Assembly (NCBI RefSeq): GCF_900111555.1
Contig: NZ_FOHZ01000015.1
Span: 30,569 to 94,568 of the forward strand
Origin: Marinobacter segnicrescens
Lineage (GTDB): Bacteria > Pseudomonadota > Gammaproteobacteria > Pseudomonadales > Oleiphilaceae
DNA length: 64,000 bases
Direction: 5' to 3'
Position 1 is the first letter of the stretch. Every line of letters starts with the position of its first letter. The notes under the pieces are model-generated. The model was not told the origin of the DNA. It made no database searches and saw only the letters and a program-made list of their open reading frames with translations. Of the stretch, positions 52,199 through 61,413 are shown piece by piece. A program made the translations under genes and the position numbers.

Positions 52199-52480
52199 AT
52201 GGCTGACTGGCCCCTTTACGAAGTCTTTGTACGCAGCAAGCACGGCCTCAACCACAAGCATGTAGGCAGCGTCCACGCCGCTGATGCGGAAATGGCCATG
52301 GAAAACGCCCGCGACCTGTATACCCGTCGCAGCGAAGGCGTATCCATCTGGGTGGTGCCGTCCTCCGCGATTACCGCGTCTTCCCCGGACGAGAAGGAAA
52401 TCCTGTTCGATCCGTCCGATGACAAGGTTTACCGCCACGCATCCTTCTACAAGCTGCCCGACGAAGTCGGCCACATGTAA
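52199..52480 (+). CDS. paaB: Phenylacetyl-CoA epoxidase subunit B
   Basis: 93-residue small subunit that bridges PaaAC heterodimers. WPLYEVFVRSKHGLNHKHVGSVHAADAEMAMENARDLYTRRSEGVSIWVV is the family signature. It follows paaA by 13 bp with a GAGGAG ribosome site, and paaC follows after 11 bp. Confidence 0.96.
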   Translation: MADWPLYEVFVRSKHGLNHKHVGSVHAADAEMAMENARDLYTRRSEGVSIWVVPSSAITASSPDEKEILFDPSDDKVYRHASFYKLPDEVGHM

Positions 52481-52491
52481 GGGAGACCGGC

Positions 52492-53268
52492 ATGAGCAAG
52501 GCAATGACACAGCAAGAGGCACTGCAGGAATACCTGCTGCGCCTGGCAGACTCCGACATGATCCTTGGCCAGCGCCTGTGCGAACTGTGCGGCAAGGCTC
52601 CGGCGCTGGAAGAAGAGATGGCGCTGATGAACGTCGCCCTCGACCTGGTGGGCCAGGCCCGCAACTGGTACGAGTATGCAGCGGAGCTGATCGATGATGG
52701 CCGCAGCGCAGATGACCTGGCATTCCGCCGCGATGCCCATGACTACCGCAACGCACTGATGGTGGAACAGCCCAATGGCGACTATGCCGTCACCATGGGG
52801 CGTCAGTTCTTCTTCGATGCCTGGCACTACTTTACCCTGGCTTCCCTGGTAAAAGCGCCGGATGAGCGTATTGCCAGCATCGCCGCCAAGGCCGCCAAGG
52901 AGGTTCAGTATCACCTGCGCCGCTCTTCCGAATGGGTCAAGCGCTTCGGTGACGGCACAGAGGAAAGTCATCAGCGTATGCAAACCGCAGTGGATGACCT
53001 GTGGCGGTTCACCGGCGAGATGATCGAAGCCGATGACGTTGAACAGACCCTGTTCAAGGCCGGCATCGGCCCGAACCCCGAACAGCTGGCTGCTGACTGG
53101 AAGGGCCTGGTGAACGAAGTATTGACCGAGGCCACCCTGACACCGCCGCCGGAAGATGCCTGGATGTACCGGGGCGCCAAGGTGGGTCACCACACCGAGC
53201 ACCTCGGCTATATCCTTGCCGAGATGCAATTCCTGCAAAGGGCCTATCCGGATGCCAAGACCTGGTAA
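52492..53268 (+). CDS. paaC: Phenylacetyl-CoA epoxidase subunit C
   Basis: Structural partner of PaaA, with a ferritin-like fold. 258 residues: YLLRLADSDMILGQRLCELCGKAPALEEEMALMNVALDLVGQARNWYEYA, then RDAHDYRNALMVEQPNGDYAVTMGRQFFFDAW, and KEVQYHLRRSSEWVKRFGDGTEESHQRMQ. It overlaps paaD by 17 nt. Confidence 0.96.
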   Translation: MSKAMTQQEALQEYLLRLADSDMILGQRLCELCGKAPALEEEMALMNVALDLVGQARNWYEYAAELIDDGRSADDLAFRRDAHDYRNALMVEQPNGDYAVTMGRQFFFDAWHYFTLASLVKAPDERIASIAAKAAKEVQYHLRRSSEWVKRFGDGTEESHQRMQTAVDDLWRFTGEMIEADDVEQTLFKAGIGPNPEQLAADWKGLVNEVLTEATLTPPPEDAWMYRGAKVGHHTEHLGYILAEMQFLQRAYPDAKTW

Positions 53269-53827
53269 ACCCGAACCGCGCTCCCTGCTGGAAGACCAGC
53301 CGGTGATCGCCAGTGACCGCATTCCCGCCCGTGACCGCAGCAAGCCGGTCACCGAGGCGGACATCTGGGCCCTGCTGGACGAAGTGAAGGATCCGGAAGT
53401 ACCTGCGGTCAGCGTGGTGGAGCTGGGCATGGTCCGGCGGATCGCCGAGGAAGACGGCGAGTGGGTGGTGGATGTGACCCCCACCTACTCCGGCTGCCCG
53501 GCCACCGAGATGATCGAGGATTCCATCAAGGAGGCCCTGCAACTGGCAGGCATCCGCAACGGACGGATCCGCCGGGTACTGACCCCGGCCTGGACCACTG
53601 ACTGGATCACCGAGGCAGGCCGACGCAAGTTGCAGGAATTCGGCATCGCCCCGCCGGTGGGCAGCTCCAGCAAGCTGACCCTCAAGGGTGTGGACGAAGC
53701 AATCGCCTGCCCCCATTGCGGCAGCACCCACACCGAACGGGTCAGCGAGTTTGGCTCCACCGCCTGTAAGGCTCTGTATCGATGCCTCGATTGCCGGGAG
53801 CCCTTTGATTACTTCAAATGTATCTAG
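53252..53827 (+). CDS. paaD: Phenylacetyl-CoA epoxidase maturation factor D
   Basis: DUF59/MIP18-type protein required for epoxidase activity, probably in metal or Fe-S handling. 191 residues. DUF59 domain (about 33-115) with DPEVPAVSVVELGMV and TYSGCPATEMIE (Cys82), then a C-terminal zinc-ribbon-like cluster with Cys153, Cys156, Cys172, Cys178 and Cys181. ATG 53252 lies inside the end of paaC in another frame. Confidence 0.93.
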   Translation: MPRPGKPEPRSLLEDQPVIASDRIPARDRSKPVTEADIWALLDEVKDPEVPAVSVVELGMVRRIAEEDGEWVVDVTPTYSGCPATEMIEDSIKEALQLAGIRNGRIRRVLTPAWTTDWITEAGRRKLQEFGIAPPVGSSSKLTLKGVDEAIACPHCGSTHTERVSEFGSTACKALYRCLDCREPFDYFKCI

Positions 53828-53839
53828 AGCAGAACAATT

Positions 53840-54919
53840 ATGAACAAGTTCTACCCTCTCACCATTCGCGAAGTCCGGCCCGAAACCCGGGACGCCGTGT
53901 CCCTGAGCTTTGACCTGCCGGAAGACCTGAAAGAAACCTTCAGTTACCACCAGGGCCAGCACCTGGTGCTGCGGACAACACTGGACGGCGAGGAAGTCCG
54001 CCGCTCCTACTCTATCTGTACCGGGGTCAAGGACCAGGAACTGCGCATCGCCGTCAAGAAGGTCCCTGGCGGCCGCTTCTCTACCGTGGCCAACGAGCAA
54101 CTCAAGCCCGGTCAGACCCTGGAGGTCATGCCGCCCCAGGGCCATTTCTATGTGGAACTCGACCCCGCCCGTGAAGGCGACTACCTGGCCGTAGCAGCGG
54201 GTAGCGGTATCACACCGATCCTGTCCATTGTGAAAACCACACTGGAAGCAGAGCCGAAGAGCAAGGTCACCCTGTTCTACGGTAACCGGTCAACCGCCAG
54301 CACCATGTTCCGGGAGCAACTGGAAGACCTGAAAAACCGCTTTATGGGCCGGTTCAACCTGGTCTTCCTGTTCAGCCGTGAAGAGCAGGACATTGATCTT
54401 TACAACGGTCGCATCGACTCCGACAAGTGCGATGCCCTGTTCGACCACTGGCTGAATGCCGAAAAGCTGACCGCAGCCTTTATCTGCGGCCCGCAGATCA
54501 TGACAGAGACCGTCCGCGACTCACTGCAGCGCCACGGACTTGCGAAGGACAAGATCCACTACGAGCTGTTTACCCCCGCCGGTGGTGGCAAGGCCCCGCG
54601 CAAGGACCGGGCGGAGACCAAGGTTGACCCGCAGGCGGTGAGTGAGGTCACAGTGCGGGCCGACGGCCGCGCCCTGACCTTCGACCTGACCCGCAACACG
54701 GAAAGCATCCTGGATGCCGGCAACGAAATGGGCGCTGACCTGCCCTTTTCCTGCAAGGCCGGTGTCTGCTCCACGTGCAAGGCCAAGGTCGTGGAAGGGG
54801 AAGTGGAAATGGACGCCAACTTCGCACTGGAAGACTACGAAGTCGAGGCAGGCTACGTGCTCTCCTGCCAGTGCTATCCGGTCAGTGACAAGGTCGTACT
54901 CGACTTTGACGAAGTGTAA
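53840..54919 (+). CDS. paaE: Phenylacetyl-CoA epoxidase reductase subunit E
   Basis: Passes electrons from NADPH to the di-iron centre. 359 residues: FAD-binding domain (RRSYSICTG at 54-62), NAD(P)-binding domain (VAAGSGITPILSI, FICGPQIM), and a C-terminal plant-type ferredoxin domain with 2Fe-2S ligands Cys305, Cys310, Cys313 and Cys343. Last gene of paaABCDE; a GC hairpin follows before paaZ. Confidence 0.96.
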   Translation: MNKFYPLTIREVRPETRDAVSLSFDLPEDLKETFSYHQGQHLVLRTTLDGEEVRRSYSICTGVKDQELRIAVKKVPGGRFSTVANEQLKPGQTLEVMPPQGHFYVELDPAREGDYLAVAAGSGITPILSIVKTTLEAEPKSKVTLFYGNRSTASTMFREQLEDLKNRFMGRFNLVFLFSREEQDIDLYNGRIDSDKCDALFDHWLNAEKLTAAFICGPQIMTETVRDSLQRHGLAKDKIHYELFTPAGGGKAPRKDRAETKVDPQAVSEVTVRADGRALTFDLTRNTESILDAGNEMGADLPFSCKAGVCSTCKAKVVEGEVEMDANFALEDYEVEAGYVLSCQCYPVSDKVVLDFDEV

Positions 54920-54941
54920 GAAACGTTTGGAGACATCCCAG

Positions 54942-54963
54942 AGCCGGCGCCCGCGCCGGCTTT
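54942..54963 (+). terminator. GC hairpin between paaE and paaZ
   Basis: AGCCGGCGC-cc-GCGCCGGCT followed by TTGCTT. The weak U-tract suggests partial termination or processing, with some read-through into paaZ 60 bp later. Confidence 0.55.
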
Positions 54964-55024
54964 GCTTATCCTGAAACGCATTCCGATAACAATGTCAGCT
55001 ACAAAGTATTCCGGGAGAACGCCA

Positions 55025-57067
55025 ATGTCAGTCCTACAGAGTTACATTGCGGGCCAGTGGTTCGGCAAAACCGCCGCAAAGGCCCTGCCAAGCGCCGTTA
55101 ACGGCGAAACCGTGGCCCACACCCACGAGGAAACCATCAACTTCGGTGAGGTAGTCGACTACGCTCGCAACACCGGTGTGAAAAGCCTGCTGGTACTGGA
55201 TTTCCAGCAGCGCGCCGCCATCCTCAAGGAACTGGCCATCTATATCCAGGGTCGTAAGGATGAGCTCTACGCCATTTCCCATCACAGCGGGTGCACCAAG
55301 GCCGACTCCTGGATCGACATCGACGGTGGTTTCGGCACCCTGTTCACCTACGCCTCCACCGGTCGCAAGGAACTGCCCTCCGGCAACGTGGCCCATGAAG
55401 GCCCGGTCAACCAGCTGGGCAAGAACAACCACTTCAATGGCACCCACATCCTGGTGCCCCGCCGTGGTGTCTCTGTCCACATCAATGCCTTCAACTTCCC
55501 CATCTGGGGCATGCTGGAGAAATTCGCGCCGGCATTCCTGGCGGGAATGCCCTGCATCTTCAAGCCGGCGACCGCCACCAGCTACCTCACTGAAGCAGCT
55601 GTACGCCTCATCAATGACTCCGGCCTCCTACCGGAAGGCGCCCTGCAGCTGATCATCGGCGGCACCGGTGACCTGCTGGATCGCCTGGAGGAACAGGACT
55701 TCGTCACCTTCACCGGCTCTGCGAGCACCGCCCTGAAGCTGAAGAGCCACCCCAACATTATGGCGAAGAGCATACCCTTCAATGCGGAGGCGGACTCCCT
55801 CAACAGCGCCATTATGGCCCCGGACGTGACGCCGGACGACGAGGAGTTCGAGATCTTCGCCAAGGAAGTGGTAAAGGAAATGACCGCCAAGGCCGGCCAG
55901 AAATGTACCGCTATACGCCGGGTACTGGTGCCGGCCGAGCACCTGGACGCCCTGGCTGAACGCATCAAGGAAAGACTGGGCAAGATCACCTTCGGCAACC
56001 CTGCCGCAGAAGGTGTGCGCATGGGCGCCCTGGCCTCCCAGGATCAGCTACGGGACGTCAACGACGCCATCGATCGCCTGCTGGAGTCCAGCGAGTGCGT
56101 CTATGGCAAGACCGAAGGCCTGAAACCCGTCGGTGACGGTGTGGACAACGGCGCCTTTATCGCCCCCCACTTGCTGATTAACCGTAATCCGCTGAACGAC
56201 GGTGGCGCCCACGACATCGAAGCGTTTGGCCCGGTCGCCACCCTGATGCCTTACAACGGCATCGAAGAGGCTCTGACCATTGCTGCCAAGGGCAAGGGCA
56301 GCCTGGTAACCACCCTGACCACCAAGGACCCGGCCATCGCCGCAGAAATGATTCCGGTACTGGCCGCCCAGCACGGCCGCCTCCAGATCCTGGACGCAGA
56401 AGCCTCCAAGGAGTCCACCGGCCATGGCTCCCCGCTGCCCATGCTCAAGCACGGCGGTCCCGGCCGCGCCGGTGGTGGTGAAGAACTTGGCGGCATCCGC
56501 GCTGTACACCACTACCTGCAGCGCACTGCCATTCAGGGCTCACCCACGATGGTGGCAGCGGTGACCCGCGAATACGTCCGTGGCGCCAAGGTCATCGAAA
56601 ACGACATCCACCCGTTCCGTCGCCACTTCGACGACCTGCAGGTGGGCGAGTCCCTGCTGACCCACCGCCGCACCGTGACCGAAGCGGACATCGTCAACTT
56701 CGGCTGCCTCTCCGGCGACCACTTCTACATGCACTTTGACGAAATCGCCGCGAAGGAAACCCAGTTCGGCCGGCGTATCGCCCACGGCTACTTCGTCCTG
56801 TCTGCCGCCGCCGGCCTTTTCGTCTACCCGGGCGAAGGCCCCGTACTGGCCAACTACGGTCTGGACACCCTGCGGTTCATCACCCCCGTAGGCGCCGGCG
56901 ACACCATCCGCGCCCGCCTGACCTGCAAGCGCAAGATCGACCAGGGCCGCACCTCTCCCGAGGGTCACCCCCAGGGCGTGGTCATGTGGGACGTGGAAGT
57001 GACCAACCAGAATGACGAGCTGGTGGCCAGCTATGACATTCTGACGTTGGTGGCCAAGAAGCAGTAA
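55025..57067 (+). CDS. paaZ: Oxepin-CoA hydrolase / 3-oxo-5,6-didehydrosuberyl-CoA semialdehyde dehydrogenase
   Basis: Bifunctional ring-opening enzyme, 680 residues, as in E. coli. N-terminal aldehyde dehydrogenase domain (about 1-520) with catalytic Glu255 (FNAEADS) and Cys294 (AGQKCTA). C-terminal MaoC-type (R)-hydratase domain (about 535-680) with [19 protein letters not shown] and [11 protein letters not shown], which hydrolyses the oxepin ring. Both active sites look intact. ATG 55025 has GGGAG 8 nt upstream. Confidence 0.97.
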   Translation: MSVLQSYIAGQWFGKTAAKALPSAVNGETVAHTHEETINFGEVVDYARNTGVKSLLVLDFQQRAAILKELAIYIQGRKDELYAISHHSGCTKADSWIDIDGGFGTLFTYASTGRKELPSGNVAHEGPVNQLGKNNHFNGTHILVPRRGVSVHINAFNFPIWGMLEKFAPAFLAGMPCIFKPATATSYLTEAAVRLINDSGLLPEGALQLIIGGTGDLLDRLEEQDFVTFTGSASTALKLKSHPNIMAKSIPFNAEADSLNSAIMAPDVTPDDEEFEIFAKEVVKEMTAKAGQKCTAIRRVLVPAEHLDALAERIKERLGKITFGNPAAEGVRMGALASQDQLRDVNDAIDRLLESSECVYGKTEGLKPVGDGVDNGAFIAPHLLINRNPLNDGGAHDIEAFGPVATLMPYNGIEEALTIAAKGKGSLVTTLTTKDPAIAAEMIPVLAAQHGRLQILDAEASKESTGHGSPLPMLKHGGPGRAGGGEELGGIRAVHHYLQRTAIQGSPTMVAAVTREYVRGAKVIENDIHPFRRHFDDLQVGESLLTHRRTVTEADIVNFGCLSGDHFYMHFDEIAAKETQFGRRIAHGYFVLSAAAGLFVYPGEGPVLANYGLDTLRFITPVGAGDTIRARLTCKRKIDQGRTSPEGHPQGVVMWDVEVTNQNDELVASYDILTLVAKKQ

Positions 57068-57120
57068 GTTTGGGGTTGGGGAGTTAACCGCTCCCCCCTC
57101 TCTGTGCAACCTGCAGACGA

Positions 57121-57157
57121 AAAAGCCGGACTGGCGAAATACCAGTCCGGCTTTTTT
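57121..57157. terminator. Bidirectional terminator between paaZ and livF
   Basis: AAAAGCCGGACTGG-cgaaata-CCAGTCCGGCTTTTTT: a perfect 12-bp stem with A and T runs on the two sides, 54 bp after the paaZ stop. It serves paaZ and could also stop the convergent liv transcript. Confidence 0.92.
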
Positions 57158-57191
57158 ATGAGGACATCACCCAGAGTCAGAAGGACAGGGA

Positions 57192-57285
57192 CCGGGTAGG
57201 TCTTTCCGGGACCCTCAAAAAGAGGGACCTTTTTGAGGAGCCTACATGGATGTATTTACGGCGTGTCCCGGAAAGACCTACTCGG
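57192..57285 (+). repeat. Intergenic palindromic element, copy D
   Basis: 21-bp outer arms (57192-57212 and 57265-57285) with one mismatch, which would be a G-U pair in RNA. The 52-nt core has the same inner stem as copy C (CCTCAAAAAG 57213-57222 with CTTTTTGAGG 57229-57238, loop AGGGAC), then AGCCTACATGGATGTATTT + ACGGCGT. The arm sequence is close to that of copy A but not identical. It lies between the convergent paaZ and livF genes. Confidence 0.88.
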
Positions 57286-57331
57286 GCACTGGCCCTGCAC
57301 CCAATCAACAGGGCCACGGTACCCAGGGAAA

Positions 57332-58690
57332 TCACATCCCGAGATAGGCCTCCCTGACCTTCTCGTTACTGAGCAACTCCCGCCCGGTACCCTCGAGCAC
57401 CACCCGGCCAGTCTCCAGCACATACCCACGATCGGCCAGTGCCAAAGCCTGCGACGCATTCTGCTCAACCAGGAACACCGTAATGCCCTCCTCCTTGAGT
57501 TCCCGGATAATCCCGAAAATCTCCTCCACAATCAGCGGAGCCAGCCCCATGGAAGGCTCATCCAGCAGCAACAGCCGCGGCTTCGCCATCAATGCCCGGC
57601 CGATCGCCAGCATCTGCTGCTGACCACCAGAAAGCTCGCCAGCCAGATTGTCCCGCTTCTGCTCCAGGATCGGAAACTTGCCATAGACCTTCTGCAGATC
57701 CCGCTCCACCTCAGCACCCTGCTTGCGCGTATAGGCACCCAGGCGGAGATTGTCGTGGACACTCAGATCCTTGAACACCTGACGCCCCTCCGGCACCTGG
57801 ACAATACCGTTGGAAACCCGCTTGTCCACTGGCATGCGGTTCAGGTCCTGGCCCTCGAACGTCATCTTCCCGCTGTCGAGGGGCTGCAGCCCGGAAATGG
57901 CCATCAGCAGGGTAGACTTGCCCGCACCATTGGCACCGACCAGTGACACGATCTCACCGGAATGGATCTTCAGGTCGATCTCATGCAACACCTCGATCTG
58001 ACCGTAGGAAGACACCAGCCCCTGAATGTTCAGCATCTCCTTGCCGGTTTCGGGACGACTGGTGGGGTGGGACAGCCCCAGCCCACCAAAGCGCTCGGGC
58101 GTATAACTGACGATCTGGTGCCGCAGCTCGCGGAACTCCTCCCGGACACGGTCGCCGAACAACGGATCGTTCTGCTGATCCCGCGCCTCGGCAATTTCGG
58201 TCCAGTCCGCTTCGCTCAGCACCTCCTTGGCCCGGGGAATTACTACCCCCTCTTCCTTCTTGATGTGCTTGCGCAGCGCCTGGGTGAACCGGCTCAACGC
58301 ATGGCTGAAGGCTTCCCGGCCATTGGGCCAGCCACGGACGCAGGTCGCCAGGAGCTCGCGAAGTTCGTTAATCTTCTCGTGGCCTACGACATAGCCGCGT
58401 TCCAGCTTGTCCAGCAATGGACCACTTTCCGACGATTTTTCACGAAGCTTCTTGTACAGCACGATCTCCGTGGGCTGGCTATGCACCCGGTTCGAGAAGT
58501 GCTGTATGTAATCAAATATGGTATTGAACAACACCTCATCCGGGCGCTGATCATTCACGTTCATGTCCTGCTGAAGCTGCTCCAGAAGATCGATAACGCG
58601 CCACAAACCCTGATGCTCGCGGATAATGATTCCCACGGCCTGTTCGCTGCGCGACCGGGCAGGCGTCGTGGTCTGATTCTGTTCATTCAT
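57332..58690 (-). CDS. Hemerythrin-like domain fused to LivF-type ABC transporter ATPase
   Basis: 452 residues, about twice the size of normal LivF. Residues 1-205 form a four-helix hemerythrin-like domain: His26 (REHQGLW), His70 (RVHSQPTE), His104 (VGHEK), His142 and Glu146 (RKHIKKEE), ending in an EADWTEIAEARDQQNDPLFG tail. The usual helix-2 Glu aligns with Thr74 (Glu75 is next to it), so the iron site may be altered. Residues 218-452 are a complete LivF ATPase: Walker A GANGAGKST (252-260), signature LSGGQQQ, Walker B LLLLDEPSMGL, and switch His replaced by Gln (VEQNAS), as in other LivF. ATG 58690 has AAGGG 8 nt upstream. It follows livG by 17 bp. The role of the extra domain is unknown; oxygen, NO or iron sensing are guesses. 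Confidence 0.85.
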   Translation of the reverse strand: MNEQNQTTTPARSRSEQAVGIIIREHQGLWRVIDLLEQLQQDMNVNDQRPDEVLFNTIFDYIQHFSNRVHSQPTEIVLYKKLREKSSESGPLLDKLERGYVVGHEKINELRELLATCVRGWPNGREAFSHALSRFTQALRKHIKKEEGVVIPRAKEVLSEADWTEIAEARDQQNDPLFGDRVREEFRELRHQIVSYTPERFGGLGLSHPTSRPETGKEMLNIQGLVSSYGQIEVLHEIDLKIHSGEIVSLVGANGAGKSTLLMAISGLQPLDSGKMTFEGQDLNRMPVDKRVSNGIVQVPEGRQVFKDLSVHDNLRLGAYTRKQGAEVERDLQKVYGKFPILEQKRDNLAGELSGGQQQMLAIGRALMAKPRLLLLDEPSMGLAPLIVEEIFGIIRELKEEGITVFLVEQNASQALALADRGYVLETGRVVLEGTGRELLSNEKVREAYLGM

Positions 58691-58707
58691 GATACTTGCC
58701 CTTTCAC

Positions 58708-59466
58708 TCAGCCACCCAGGTAGGCAGCGATGACATCTGGATTGTTGCGGATTTCCTCGGGGGTGCCCTCAGCCAGTTTGCGGCCGTAGTTGATCACCAG
58801 CAGACGGTCAGAGATACCCATCACCAGTTTCATGTCGTGCTCTACCAGCATGACCGTCACCCCCTGCTCCGCCACCTTGCGGATCAGCTCTTCCAGCTCC
58901 GCCGTTTCGGTGCCGTTAAGACCGGCGGCCGGCTCGTCGAGCAGCAGGATCTTAGGGTCCGCTGCCAGGGCCCGGGCAATCTCGAGACGCTTGAGCGCGC
59001 CGTAAGACATGGCAGAGGCTTCCGTGTTGATATACTCGCCGCAACCCACAAACGCCATCAGCTCCTTTGACCGCTCACGGCAGGCCTTTTCCTCACGCAG
59101 CAGTGAGGGAAGCCGGAACATGGACGTGAACAGATTGGAGCGGATCTTCAGGTGGCGCCCCAGCATCACGTTCTCCAGCGCCGTCATATTCATGCAGATC
59201 TGCATCTGCTGGAAAGTGCGACACATGCCCCGTTCCGCCAGGCGGTTGGGGTCCATACCGACCACGCTCTCACCGTTCAGCGTAATCTCGCCCCGGGTGG
59301 GCGTGTAGAAGCCGGTAATCAGGTTAAACAGGGTCGTCTTGCCAGCACCGTTCGGCCCGATCACCGAATAGATCTGCCCCTGCTCCACCGAGAATTCCAG
59401 GCCCTCAATGGCATGGACGCCACCAAACTCCTTGTCGAGGCCTTTGACATCGATCATGACCGTCAT
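58708..59466 (-). CDS. livG: Branched-chain amino acid-type ABC transporter ATPase, LivG
   Basis: 252 residues. Walker A GPNGAGKTTLFNLITGF, Q-loop region, LivG-type signature MSYGALKRLEIARAL, Walker B ILLLDEPAAGLN, and switch His in VEHDMKLVM. Pairs with the LivF fusion to drive import. Its start overlaps livM by 4 nt. An in-frame ATG three codons in (59457) is an alternative start. Substrate family: hydrophobic amino acids or, given the paa context, aromatic acids. Confidence 0.9.
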   Translation of the reverse strand: MTVMIDVKGLDKEFGGVHAIEGLEFSVEQGQIYSVIGPNGAGKTTLFNLITGFYTPTRGEITLNGESVVGMDPNRLAERGMCRTFQQMQICMNMTALENVMLGRHLKIRSNLFTSMFRLPSLLREEKACRERSKELMAFVGCGEYINTEASAMSYGALKRLEIARALAADPKILLLDEPAAGLNGTETAELEELIRKVAEQGVTVMLVEHDMKLVMGISDRLLVINYGRKLAEGTPEEIRNNPDVIAAYLGG

Positions 59467-60470
59467 GCCTTACCTCCCGACGACTTCCCGAGCTTATTGC
59501 GAATGGCGTTCATAGCCGTGGGGTAAAAGCCCTTCGGCATAAAAATCATGGTGGCCATCAGAATGAAACCAAAGATTGCCGTCTCATATTCCTGGAAACC
59601 GGCCAGGAACTGGGGCAACAGCTTGAGTACCACGGCACCCAGAATGACACCCATGGGGGAGGCCATGCCGCCCAGCACCACCATGGTGATCAGTACAATG
59701 GAGTAATCGAAGCCTGCGATGGCGGGGGTGATAAAACCGGTGAAGTGAGCAAACACACTGCCCATGATACTCGCGTAAACCGCCGAGATAACGAATACCA
59801 TGCTCTTGTAACGTGCGGTATCCACCCCCACGGTACGGGCGGCGATCTCGGACCCGTGGATGGAACGCAAAGCCCGCCCCAGCGGGGAGTCGATCAGGTT
59901 CTGGGCAATAATCACCGCCACCAGCAACAGCACACCCGCTACCAGGTACCAGGCTACGTGGCCCGGGATCTCCAGCCCCAGAAGGGAGTAAAGCCCAAAG
60001 GTACTCAACTCCCAGCCAAAGAGACTGAACGGGGGCACCACCATGCCGTCAGGGCCACCGGTCAACTGGCTTTCGTTATTGATGATAATCGCAATGATAA
60101 ACCCCACAGCGAGCGTCGCCATGGACAGGTAGTGGCCCTTCAGCTTCAGTATCGGGCGCCCCACGACCCAGGCGACCAGTCCTACCACTGCGGCGGCCAC
60201 TATCAGGGCCAATAACGGGGGCCAGTTGTAGGCCGAGGTAGCCACCGCACTGAAGTACGCGCCCATGCCATAGAAACCGGCGTGACCGAGGCTGATTTGG
60301 CCGGCATAGCCGACCAGCAAGTTCAGGCCCACCACGGTTGCGGCAATGATCAGAATCTGGGTCGCAAGATCAAAGTAGAACGGGTTCTCCATCAGGAGAG
60401 GGATCACAAACACGATGATGGCGAGAACCAGCACATAATTCATCCGCCATTCAAGAAAACGATCAAACAT
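59463..60470 (-). CDS. livM: ABC transporter permease, LivM type
   Basis: 335 residues with about ten hydrophobic segments. LivM marks: LLVGYAGQISLGHAGFYGMGAYFSA, GHYLSMATLAVGFI, and GSEIAARTVGVDTARYKSMVFVISA (the EAA-like cytoplasmic loop). Overlaps livH by one base (TAATG). Confidence 0.9.
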   Translation of the reverse strand: MFDRFLEWRMNYVLVLAIIVFVIPLLMENPFYFDLATQILIIAATVVGLNLLVGYAGQISLGHAGFYGMGAYFSAVATSAYNWPPLLALIVAAAVVGLVAWVVGRPILKLKGHYLSMATLAVGFIIAIIINNESQLTGGPDGMVVPPFSLFGWELSTFGLYSLLGLEIPGHVAWYLVAGVLLLVAVIIAQNLIDSPLGRALRSIHGSEIAARTVGVDTARYKSMVFVISAVYASIMGSVFAHFTGFITPAIAGFDYSIVLITMVVLGGMASPMGVILGAVVLKLLPQFLAGFQEYETAIFGFILMATMIFMPKGFYPTAMNAIRNKLGKSSGGKA

Positions 60471-61345
60471 TACACACGCTCCACGGTTCGGCCGCCGAAC
60501 AGACCACGGGGCATGAAAAACAGGACCAGCAGGATCATGGAAAACGCCACGGCATCCTTGTATTCGGACGAGATGTAACCGGCCGTCATGGCCTCGACCA
60601 CACCCAGCAGGATGCCACCGACCACAGCCCCGAGGCCGCTTCCCAGTCCACCCATGGCGGCCGCAACGAAGCCCTTGAGCGCAAGCAGGATACCGATGTC
60701 ATAGGCGGTGAATGTAATCGGCGCCACAGTAACCCCGGCAACGGAACCCAGCAGCGCCGACAAGCCAAAGGCCAGCATCAGCACCATCTGCGTCTTCACA
60801 CCGACCAGTTGGGCAGCAAGTTTGTTCATGGATGTACCAAGAATGGCCCGGCCAATCAGGGTTCGGGTAAAGAACAGAATCAGCGCGATAACGAGTACCG
60901 CACCAATGCCCAGCACCCAAAGGCTCTGGGAGTTCAGTACCGCACCGCCAAGGCGGATCGGCTCGTCACCACTGAAAGGCGGAACGACGTGATAGTCCTT
61001 GCCCCACACAACCTGGGCAATGCCCCGGATGAATATCGAGGCGCCAATGGTGATGATGATCAGGGTGACCACGTCTGCGTTCTTTGCCGGTGCTATCGCC
61101 AGGCGCTGCAATGCAATACCCACCAGGCATGCCAGCAGCACCGCAAGGATGATGGCGAAAAACATGGGAATACCCAGGCCCATAAACGCCACGGTGCCCA
61201 TACCACCAATCATCAGAAATTCACCCTGGGCGAAGTTGATCACATGACTGGCGTTGTAAATGATGGTGAAACCCAGCGCCACTAATGCATAGGTAGCCCC
61301 GATCGTAATACCTGTGAACAGGTACTGAAGAAATTCTGAGAACAT
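60470..61345 (-). CDS. livH: ABC transporter permease, LivH type
   Basis: 291 residues, about eight hydrophobic segments. LivH marks: GITIGATYALVALGFTIIYNASHVINFAQGEFLMIGG and RAILGTSMNKLAAQLVGVKTQMV (coupling loop), followed by GGLGSGLGAVVGGILLGVVE. The stop is shared with the livM start. Separated from the binding-protein gene by a 68-bp gap with a hairpin. Confidence 0.9.
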   Translation of the reverse strand: MFSEFLQYLFTGITIGATYALVALGFTIIYNASHVINFAQGEFLMIGGMGTVAFMGLGIPMFFAIILAVLLACLVGIALQRLAIAPAKNADVVTLIIITIGASIFIRGIAQVVWGKDYHVVPPFSGDEPIRLGGAVLNSQSLWVLGIGAVLVIALILFFTRTLIGRAILGTSMNKLAAQLVGVKTQMVLMLAFGLSALLGSVAGVTVAPITFTAYDIGILLALKGFVAAAMGGLGSGLGAVVGGILLGVVEAMTAGYISSEYKDAVAFSMILLVLFFMPRGLFGGRTVERV

Positions 61346-61364
61346 AGGAAGGTACCGTCAGAAA

Positions 61365-61394
61365 CCCCCGGCCCATCCATCACCGGGCCGGGGG
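61365..61394 (-). promoter_or_regulatory. Hairpin between the binding-protein gene and livH
   Basis: A perfect 10-bp GC stem (CCCCCGGCCC / GGGCCGGGGG) with a 10-nt loop, ending in GTTTC on the minus strand. In binding-protein transporter operons such hairpins stabilise the upstream mRNA and lower downstream expression, giving more binding protein than permease. Confidence 0.6.
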
Positions 61395-61413
61395 CAGAGG
61401 TTTGGTCAGGTTA

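Noticed and set aside
57233..57946. Open frame of 237 codons beginning in repeat copy D and running antisense to livF
   Set aside because: Its first residues translate the palindromic element; the rest is the shadow of the LivF domain. The element often produces such spurious frames.
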